DNA from: an uncultured Pelagibacteraceae bacterium
Lineage (GTDB): Bacteria > Pseudomonadota > Alphaproteobacteria > Pelagibacterales > Pelagibacteraceae
Assembly (NCBI GenBank): GCA_902592985.1
Contig: CACJGR010000006.1
Span: 1 to 41,627 of the forward strand
Length of the DNA stretch: 41,627 nucleotides
Reading direction: 5' to 3'
The translations under genes and the position numbers were made by a program. This document shows positions 36,102-41,627 of this stretch, piece after piece. Numbering within the stretch: the stretch's first letter is position 1; the number at the start of each line of letters is the position of its first letter. Under the pieces are notes generated by a model. That model made no database searches. It saw nothing but the letters and a program-made list of their open reading frames with translations, and was not told the origin of the DNA.

Positions 36102-37049
36102 ATGAAATTAACTAAGGAACAGGCGCAAGAAATAAAAGATCAACAATCTCAACAAAATAAAACAAAAAGAGTAACGGCACCTGAGCTTGAAAAAATTCTT
36201 TATGAAGCAATACCAGTCCTTGATCATGGTTTTGTTAGAGTGGTTGATTACATGGGAGACGACACATCTATCGTTCAATCAGCAAGGGTTTCGTATGGTA
36301 AAGGAACTAAGAAAGTATCAACGGATAGTGGCTTGATAAAATATTTGATGCGCCATTGGCATACTACTCCTTTTGAGATGTGTGAAATAAAATATCATGT
36401 AAAACTTCCAATATTTATTGCCCGTCAATGGATTAGACACAGAACTGCAAATGTAAATGAATATTCAGCAAGATACTCTATTTTAGATAAAGAATTTTAT
36501 TTACCTTCTCCAGACAATCTTGCTGCTCAATCCAAAAGTAACAGACAAGGAAGAGGAGAAGTGCTTGAAGGTAATCAAGCTAAAGAGGTTTTAGATTTAT
36601 TAAAAAATGATGCTGAAAAAACTTATAAAGATTATGAAATGATGCTTAACGAACGATTTGATGGAACAACAATAGATGAAAATAAAAAAGGATTAGCAAG
36701 AGAATTAGCCAGAATGAATTTAACTTTAAACACTTATACTCAATGGTACTGGAAAACTGACTTATTAAATCTAATGAATTTTTTAAGATTAAGAGCCGAT
36801 GATCATGCGCAATATGAAATAAGAGCATATGCAGATACTATGTTAGATACTTTAAAAAAATGGGTGCCAACTACATATGAAGCTTTTATGGATTATAGAG
36901 TTGGAGGAACAGAAGTATCTGCAAAAGGAAAATTGATAATTCAGAAATTAATAAAAGGTGAAAATGTTAATTCTGAAGACTCAGGTTTATCCAAAAGAGA
37001 ATGGAATGAATTGATGATTGCTTTTGGTCTTAAAGATAAGTTGATTTAA
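36102..37049 (+). CDS. thyX: FAD-dependent thymidylate synthase
   Basis: A 315-residue flavin enzyme that methylates dUMP to dTMP using methylene-THF and NAD(P)H, yielding THF where the classical ThyA yields DHF. The signature [15 protein letters not shown] gives RHR at 112-114 and, seven residues on, the conserved Ser 122. [19 protein letters not shown] and RIxLP-type context around the flavin site are present. The N-terminal 30 residues are Gln/Lys-rich and variable. The gene is divergent from the tmRNA gene, and its last 20 bases overlap mrp tail to tail. Confidence 0.95.
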   Translation: MKLTKEQAQEIKDQQSQQNKTKRVTAPELEKILYEAIPVLDHGFVRVVDYMGDDTSIVQSARVSYGKGTKKVSTDSGLIKYLMRHWHTTPFEMCEIKYHVKLPIFIARQWIRHRTANVNEYSARYSILDKEFYLPSPDNLAAQSKSNRQGRGEVLEGNQAKEVLDLLKNDAEKTYKDYEMMLNERFDGTTIDENKKGLARELARMNLTLNTYTQWYWKTDLLNLMNFLRLRADDHAQYEIRAYADTMLDTLKKWVPTTYEAFMDYRVGGTEVSAKGKLIIQKLIKGENVNSEDSGLSKREWNELMIAFGLKDKLI

Positions 37050-37854
37050 TTTTATTAGCAAACTCTAAATAAATTTTTGAAATTTCATGATCAGGCAAAG
37101 CTTCAACAATCGGTTTTCCTTGATCTCCAAATTTTCCAACCTCTGGATTGATTGGAATTTCACCTAAAAATTCTTTATTAAATTCTTCTGCAGTTTTTTT
37201 AACTCCACCTTCACCAAAAATTTTGTATTTCTTTCCATCATCTCCAATAAAATAACTCATGTTATCTACTAATCCTAAAATCTTAACTCCTAATTTGTCA
37301 AACATTTTAATTCCTCTTTTTACATCTAATAATGCTACTTCTTGAGGAGTTGACACGATTATTGCACCATCCATTTTTATTTCTTGTGAAAAAGTTAATT
37401 GTGTATCTCCAGTTCCAGGTGGCATATCAACAATGATAAAATCTAAATCTTTCCATAATACTTTTTGTGTAAAAGTTTTAATCGCACTAGTCACCATTGG
37501 ACCACGCCAAATCATTGGTGTTTGTTGATCAGCAAGAAAACCAATCGACATACACTGAATATCATATTTTATAATTGGGCTTAAAGTTTGACCATCACTT
37601 TGTGGTTTTTCATTAATATCAAACATTTTTGGAATTGATGGACCGTAAATATCTGCATCAAGTAAACCAACTTTGCACCCAACTTTTTTTAACGCTAAAA
37701 CCAAATTGGTTGCAAATGTAGACTTTCCAACACCTCCTTTTGCACTCGATATAGCGATAGTATATTTTGTTCCTTGAATTGGGTTTTTTATAATGGTTTT
37801 ACCGCCCAGTTTTTTCTTCATTGCGTCACTTAATTCTGGTTTTTCCTTTGGCAT
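37030..37854 (-). CDS. Mrp/ApbC/NBP35-type P-loop ATPase, short form
   Basis: A 274-residue MinD-like ATPase of the Mrp family, which in other bacteria carries or helps insert iron-sulfur clusters. It has the deviant Walker [10 protein letters not shown] (39-46 core), [15 protein letters not shown], and [13 protein letters not shown]. Two things are unusual. The N-terminal MIP18/DUF59 domain found in most bacterial Mrp proteins (about 350 residues) is absent. The place where a CxxC pair normally binds the cluster reads [17 protein letters not shown] (198-214), without cysteines; the only Cys residues are C60 and C101. It is divergent from hflK by 49 bases. Confidence 0.9.
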   Translation of the reverse strand: MPKEKPELSDAMKKKLGGKTIIKNPIQGTKYTIAISSAKGGVGKSTFATNLVLALKKVGCKVGLLDADIYGPSIPKMFDINEKPQSDGQTLSPIIKYDIQCMSIGFLADQQTPMIWRGPMVTSAIKTFTQKVLWKDLDFIIVDMPPGTGDTQLTFSQEIKMDGAIIVSTPQEVALLDVKRGIKMFDKLGVKILGLVDNMSYFIGDDGKKYKIFGEGGVKKTAEEFNKEFLGEIPINPEVGKFGDQGKPIVEALPDHEISKIYLEFANKIKSTYL

Positions 37855-37868
37855 ATGTTTATCTTAAC

Positions 37869-37896
37869 TTGTTTTTCCCAGTAAAGACATTATATA
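37869..37896 (+). promoter_or_regulatory. probable promoter of hflK
   Basis: TTGTTT and TATATA are separated by 16 bases. The -10 box ends seven bases before the hflK ATG at 37904, so transcription would begin at or within a base or two of the start codon, making a leaderless message. Confidence 0.5.
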
Positions 37897-37903
37897 GATT
37901 GTC

Positions 37904-39007
37904 ATGGTTGATGATTTTCGAGGTAGAGGTGGCAGCCCTTGGGGTTCACCCTCAGGAGGAGGAGGAGGCAATGGTTCAGGAAGAGGACCAACTCCACCGG
38001 ACATTGATGAGATTGTAAGAAAGATTCAAGATACTATAAAAAAATTTTTACCTGGTGGAAGTAAATTAGGCGGTAAACCAATTATTTTAGGTCTAATTAT
38101 TTTGGGATTTATTTGGTTGGCTAGTGGTCTTTATAGAGTGTTACCAGATGAGCAGGGTGTAGTTTTAAGATTTGGAAAATTTGTAAAAACAACTCAACCT
38201 GGATTAAATTATCACATCCCCTTTCCAGTTGAATCAGTACTTACTCCTAAAGTAACTAAAGTAAATAGAATGGATATAGGATTTAGAGCTGAAAGGGACA
38301 GTGGATTCGGATCATCTGGAGTTGCAGACGTGCCTGAAGAAAGTTTAATGCTAACAGGAGATGAAAATATTGTTAATATCGACTTTTCTGTTTTTTGGGT
38401 TATTAAAGATGCAGGTAGCTTTTTATTTAAAATACAAGATCCCTCAACAATTGTAAAAGCTGCATCAGAAACAGCAATGAGGGAAGTTATAGCAAAAAGC
38501 AATATCCAATCTATTTTAACTGAAGGAAGATCTAATATAGAAAATGAAACACAAGAAATTATTCAAAGCATATTAGATGAATATGAATCTGGAATTCAAA
38601 TTACCCAAGTACAAACTCAAAAAGCTGATCCACCAGATCAAGTAATAGATGCATTTAGAGATGTACAAGCTGCAAGGGCTGATATGGAAAGATCAAAAAA
38701 TGAAGCAGAAGCCTATGCAAACGATGTTATTCCAAGAGCTAGAGGAGAGGCACAAAAAATTTTACAAGCTGCCGAGGCATATAAAAAACAAGTTGTTGCC
38801 AAAGCTGAAGGTGAAGCAAGTAGATTTATTGCAATATATAATGAATATGCACAAGCAAAAACTGTTACCCAAGAAAGAATGTTTTTAGAAACAATGGAGA
38901 AAGTTTTGGCCGATATTAATAAAATAATTATTGATAAAAATTCAGGCTCAGGGGTTGTTCCTTATTTGCCACTACAAGAATTAAATCAAAAGAAAGCACA
39001 AAATTAA
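37904..39007 (+). CDS. hflK: HflK, SPFH-family modulator of FtsH
   Basis: A 367-residue membrane protein. With HflC it builds a large cage around FtsH and limits its access to membrane substrates. It has a Gly/Ser/Pro-rich cytoplasmic N-terminus (GGSPWGSPSGGGGGNGSG region), a membrane helix at about 58-76 (PIILGLIILGFIWLASGLY), and an SPFH domain beginning DEQGVVLRFGKFVKTTQPGLNYHIPFPVE (cited by EQGVVLRFGKF). A long helical region rich in Ala/Glu follows (EAEAYANDVIPRARGEAQKI). The stop overlaps the hflC ATG. The HflK opening with glycines is typical. Confidence 0.95.
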   Translation: MVDDFRGRGGSPWGSPSGGGGGNGSGRGPTPPDIDEIVRKIQDTIKKFLPGGSKLGGKPIILGLIILGFIWLASGLYRVLPDEQGVVLRFGKFVKTTQPGLNYHIPFPVESVLTPKVTKVNRMDIGFRAERDSGFGSSGVADVPEESLMLTGDENIVNIDFSVFWVIKDAGSFLFKIQDPSTIVKAASETAMREVIAKSNIQSILTEGRSNIENETQEIIQSILDEYESGIQITQVQTQKADPPDQVIDAFRDVQAARADMERSKNEAEAYANDVIPRARGEAQKILQAAEAYKKQVVAKAEGEASRFIAIYNEYAQAKTVTQERMFLETMEKVLADINKIIIDKNSGSGVVPYLPLQELNQKKAQN

Positions 39008-39876
39008 TGAAAATAGAAAAAATTTTATTACCAGTAATTATAATAATAGCTGTATTGTCTTTTTTTTCTATATTTATAGTTAAAGAAATTAACCAAGCAA
39101 TAGTACTTCAGTTTGGTGACCCAAAAAAAATTATATCTAAACCTGGATTAAATTTTAAAATACCTTTTATTCAAAATGTAGTTTTTCTTGATAAAAGAAT
39201 ATTAAACTTAGACACTCCACCAGAAGAAGTAATTGCATCTGATCAAAAACGTCTAATTGTTGATGCTATTGCAAGATTTAAAATTATAGATCCACTAAAG
39301 TTTTATATTTCAGTTGGAAATGAAAGAGTTGCAAGATCAAGATTGGCAACAATTATAAATTCAAGACTGAGAAACGTCTTAGGTAAACAAGAACTTCAAA
39401 CATTGTTATCAAAAGACAGAACTAAACAAATGACTTTAATACAAGAAGGTGTGAATGCTGAAGCTGAAAATTTTGGAATTAAAATTGTGGACGTAAGAAT
39501 AAAAAGAGCAGATCTTCCGCAAGCAAATAGTGAGGCAATTTATAGAAGAATGCAGACAGAAAGAGAAAGAGAAGCAAAAGAATTTAGAGCAAGAGGAGCA
39601 GAAATGGCAGTAACAATTACATCAAAGGCTGATAAAGAAGTCACTGTAATTTTAGCAAATGCTGAAAAACGATCAGAAATCATGAAAGGTGAAGGCGATG
39701 GTTTAAGAAATAAAATATTTGCAGATGCTTTTGGAAGGGATCCAGAATTCTTTGCTTTTTATCGATCTATGCAAGCATATGAAAGAGCTCTAATTGGTGG
39801 CGAAACGTCTTTAATTTTATCACCTGACAGTGAGTTTTTTAAATTTTTTGGAAATATAAAAGCAAAATCAGAATAA
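39007..39876 (+). CDS. hflC: HflC, SPFH-family modulator of FtsH
   Basis: A 289-residue partner of HflK. An N-terminal membrane helix (about 6-26) is followed by the SPFH domain starting QAIVLQFGDPKKIISKPGLNFKIPFIQNV (cited by AIVLQFGDPKKI), LRNVLGKQELQTLLS, VDVRIKRADLPQ and the helical arm RMQTEREREAKEFRARGAE, ending DSEFFKFFG as in other HflC proteins. The ATG overlaps the hflK stop in a TAATG junction, which suits the equal subunit ratio of the HflKC cage. Confidence 0.96.
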   Translation: MKIEKILLPVIIIIAVLSFFSIFIVKEINQAIVLQFGDPKKIISKPGLNFKIPFIQNVVFLDKRILNLDTPPEEVIASDQKRLIVDAIARFKIIDPLKFYISVGNERVARSRLATIINSRLRNVLGKQELQTLLSKDRTKQMTLIQEGVNAEAENFGIKIVDVRIKRADLPQANSEAIYRRMQTEREREAKEFRARGAEMAVTITSKADKEVTVILANAEKRSEIMKGEGDGLRNKIFADAFGRDPEFFAFYRSMQAYERALIGGETSLILSPDSEFFKFFGNIKAKSE

Positions 39877-39890
39877 ATTAAGATAGGTTT

Positions 39891-40076
39891 ATGAAAGAGC
39901 TAATCATTGCGTTTGGTCTTTTTCTTTTCATTGAAGGAATTATATATGCCTTATTTCCATCAAAAATGAAAAATATGTTAAAAAAGATGGAAACAATAAA
40001 AGATTCACAACTACGAGTTGGTGGATTATTTTTTGCTATTATTGGCTTTATTATTATTTGGTCTATTAAGAATTAA
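39891..40076 (+). CDS. small membrane protein of the DUF2065 (YjeT-like) family
   Basis: A 61-residue protein with two hydrophobic helices, about 4-22 (LIIAFGLFLFIEGIIYALF) and 43-58 (VGGLFFAIIGFIIIWSI), joined by a short basic loop. The pattern FIEGIIYALFP and LRVGGLFFAIIG is that of DUF2065 proteins, commonly encoded directly after hflC. Function is unknown; the position suggests a link to the HflKC-FtsH complex, which is inference. It ends 1 base before the degP start codon. Confidence 0.85.
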   Translation: MKELIIAFGLFLFIEGIIYALFPSKMKNMLKKMETIKDSQLRVGGLFFAIIGFIIIWSIKN

Positions 40077-40077
40077 A

Positions 40078-41481
40078 ATGAAAAAGATTAAAATATTATG
40101 TGTAGCTTTATTAGTATTCAATTTTTCTATTTCCGCTAATGCCAAAAATACACCGGAGTCCTTTGCTGAGTTGGCTGAAAAATTGATGCCTTCTGTTGTA
40201 AACATTTCAACAACCCAAACAGTCATTACTAACGTAAATCCTTTTCCTTTTGAATTTCCCCCAGGGTCGCCATTTGAAGATATGTTTAAAGAATTCAGCA
40301 CTCCTCAAAAAAGAAAAGCTAGTGCTTTAGGTTCTGGATTTATAATTGATGCTAAAGGAATAGTTATTACAAATAATCATGTTATTAAAGGTGCGGAAGA
40401 TATTTTAGTAAGAGTTAATGGAGAAAAAGAGTATAAAGCAAAAATAATTGGATCTGATCCTTTATCTGATCTTGCAGTTTTGGAAATACAGTCAAAAGAT
40501 AAATTTATTCCTGTAAAATTTGGAGATTCTGACAAAGCAAGAATTGGTGATTGGGTTATAGCAATTGGAAATCCTTTTGGACTAGGCGGTACAGTTACAT
40601 CAGGAATTATTTCAGCAAGAAACAGATTTCTTGGTTTATCAAGATATGAAGATTTTATTCAAACTGATGCATCTATAAATCAAGGTAATTCTGGTGGACC
40701 TTTATTTGATATGAATGGTGATGTAATTGGAATCAATACAGCAATTCTAGGTCAGTCAGGTTCAATTGGAATTGGTTTTGCAATTCCATCTAACAGTGCC
40801 AAAAAAGTTATCAATCAATTAATTGAATTTGGAGAAACAAAAAGAGGATGGCTAGGTGTAAGAATTCAAAATGTCACTAAAGAAATTGCTGATGTAGAAA
40901 AATTGGATAAACCTCGAGGAGCATTGGTAGCAAGCGTTGCTAAAAATAGTCCATCAGATAAAGCTGGGATTAAAGCTGGAGACATCATTTTAGAATTTGA
41001 TGGTACTTTAATTAAAGAAATGAGAGAGCTTCCAAGAATTGTAGCTCAGACCGAAGTTGGTAAAACTGTTGAAGTAAAAGTTTGGAGAAATGAAAAAGAA
41101 TTAACCAAAAAAATTAAACTAGGAAGATTAGAAACCTCAGAAGACTTTAAAGCAGAAAAAGAAGAAGGAACTGACCCAAATATTTTAGAAATTAAAACTT
41201 TAAAAATATCAGTAAGAGTTTTAAGCGCAGAAGATATTCAAGACAGAAAGCTTCCCAAGGATACTTCAGGCTTAGTTATAACAAATATTCAAAATGACAG
41301 TCCTATTAATTATCTTAAAGTCAATAATATTATTATTGAAGCTCAAAAGAAAAAAATTAAATCAGTTAAAGACTTTCAGATAATAATTAACAACGTGCTT
41401 AAATCTAGTGAAAAAACTATGCTTATTGCAATCTACAATAATCAAAACCAAAGAAGATATATTGGTGTTAAACTAGATTAA
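40078..41481 (+). CDS. DegP/DegQ (HtrA) periplasmic serine protease
   Basis: A 467-residue HtrA-family protease and chaperone. A signal peptide covers about 1-21 ([14 protein letters not shown]). The trypsin-like domain has the catalytic triad H101 (TNNHVIKGA), D131 (SDLAVLE) and S205 (GNSGGP). PDZ1 begins near 258 ([12 protein letters not shown]) with [15 protein letters not shown]; a weaker second PDZ covers about 375-467. I take the ATG at 40078, which gives a clean signal peptide. An upstream TTG at 40018 in the same frame would add a hydrophobic stretch that is only an out-of-frame reading of the DUF2065 gene. Two PDZ domains fit DegP, DegQ or Do-like enzymes. Confidence 0.93.
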   Translation: MKKIKILCVALLVFNFSISANAKNTPESFAELAEKLMPSVVNISTTQTVITNVNPFPFEFPPGSPFEDMFKEFSTPQKRKASALGSGFIIDAKGIVITNNHVIKGAEDILVRVNGEKEYKAKIIGSDPLSDLAVLEIQSKDKFIPVKFGDSDKARIGDWVIAIGNPFGLGGTVTSGIISARNRFLGLSRYEDFIQTDASINQGNSGGPLFDMNGDVIGINTAILGQSGSIGIGFAIPSNSAKKVINQLIEFGETKRGWLGVRIQNVTKEIADVEKLDKPRGALVASVAKNSPSDKAGIKAGDIILEFDGTLIKEMRELPRIVAQTEVGKTVEVKVWRNEKELTKKIKLGRLETSEDFKAEKEEGTDPNILEIKTLKISVRVLSAEDIQDRKLPKDTSGLVITNIQNDSPINYLKVNNIIIEAQKKKIKSVKDFQIIINNVLKSSEKTMLIAIYNNQNQRRYIGVKLD

Positions 41482-41483
41482 TA

Positions 41484-41627
41484 ATGGACAATCAGTCCAA
41501 GATCATTTTAATTGCAGGACCAACAGCATCTGGTAAATCAAACTTTGCAGCAAGACTTGCTAAAAAGATTGATGGAGAAATAATCAATGCAGATAGCATG
41601 CAGGTTTATAAACAATTAAAAATTTTA
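41484..41627 (+). CDS. miaA: tRNA dimethylallyltransferase, 3' end missing
   Basis: The first 48 codons of MiaA, which adds a dimethylallyl group to A37 of tRNAs reading UNN codons, using DMAPP from the isoprenoid route. The P-loop GPTASGKS (residues 12-19) and the following [14 protein letters not shown] match the family's start. The gene continues past the right edge. It begins 2 bases after the protease stop. E. coli also has miaA near hflKC, with hfq and hflX between them; neither lies between these genes here. Confidence 0.93.
   Translation, partial: MDNQSKIILIAGPTASGKSNFAARLAKKIDGEIINADSMQVYKQLKIL

Noticed and set aside
40018-40077. A membrane-anchored N-terminal extension of the HtrA protease
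   Set aside because: The extra hydrophobic residues are the DUF2065 gene read in another frame; the ATG at 40078 opens a proper signal peptide.

Overview
The window is a very A+T-rich, tightly packed stretch of bacterial core genome with about 45 protein genes, two tRNA genes and one tmRNA gene. Gaps are usually a few bases, and many neighbours share TAATG or ATGA junctions. The tmRNA is of the circularly permuted, two-piece kind known from Alphaproteobacteria. The tol-pal block sits next to yebC, ftsH, folP and glmM. Together with the low G+C and compaction this points to a streamlined marine alphaproteobacterium of the SAR11 (Pelagibacterales) type. The lineage is inferred from sequence character and gene order, not from a database search.

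Layout. From 1 to 14791 everything reads on the + strand: the end of a 5-formyl-THF cyclo-ligase gene, a YmdB-type phosphodiesterase, yebC, an unusual phage-type ruvC, tolQ-tolR-tolA-tolB-pal, an intrinsic terminator, cpoB, tilS, ftsH, folP, glmM, thiD and purA. From 14798 to 25061 the strands alternate: rpoH and rluD (-), tRNA-Arg (+), an ABC exporter pair and a Sua5-type tsaC (-), xseB-ispA-dxs (+), aroC (-), pdxH (+) and a long-chain polyprenyl synthase (-). From 25173 to 31588 come an S49 peptidase, glyQ, glyS and pyruvate phosphate dikinase (+). They are followed by nadC and nadA (-), tRNA-Leu (+), selO (-) and a secreted nuclease (+). The one gap above 300 bases, 35692-36101, holds the tmRNA gene on the - strand and a short unexplained stretch. 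Then come thyX (+), mrp (-), hflK-hflC-DUF2065-degP (+) and the start of miaA, which runs off the window.

How the genes work together. One theme is the cell envelope: Tol-Pal with CpoB, GlmM for UDP-GlcNAc, and Dxs, IspA and a polyprenyl synthase for quinone and carrier lipids. A second is protein quality control: FtsH with its HflK/HflC modulators, DegP, the S49 peptidase, sigma-32 and tmRNA. A third is cofactor and nucleotide supply: folate, thiamine pyrimidine kinase, NAD, PLP, AMP and dTMP by ThyX. A fourth is tRNA and rRNA modification or charging: TilS, TsaC, RluD, MiaA and GlyQS.

I found no CRISPR array, insertion sequence, prophage, defence cassette or biosynthetic cluster, and no convincing wholly new system. 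The most notable items are a phage-type RuvC in the place of the usual ruvCAB genes, the permuted tmRNA with a readable ANESYALAA tag, an Mrp ATPase without its N-terminal domain and CxxC pair, divergent promoters that appear to share a -35 box, and a likely leaderless hflK message.
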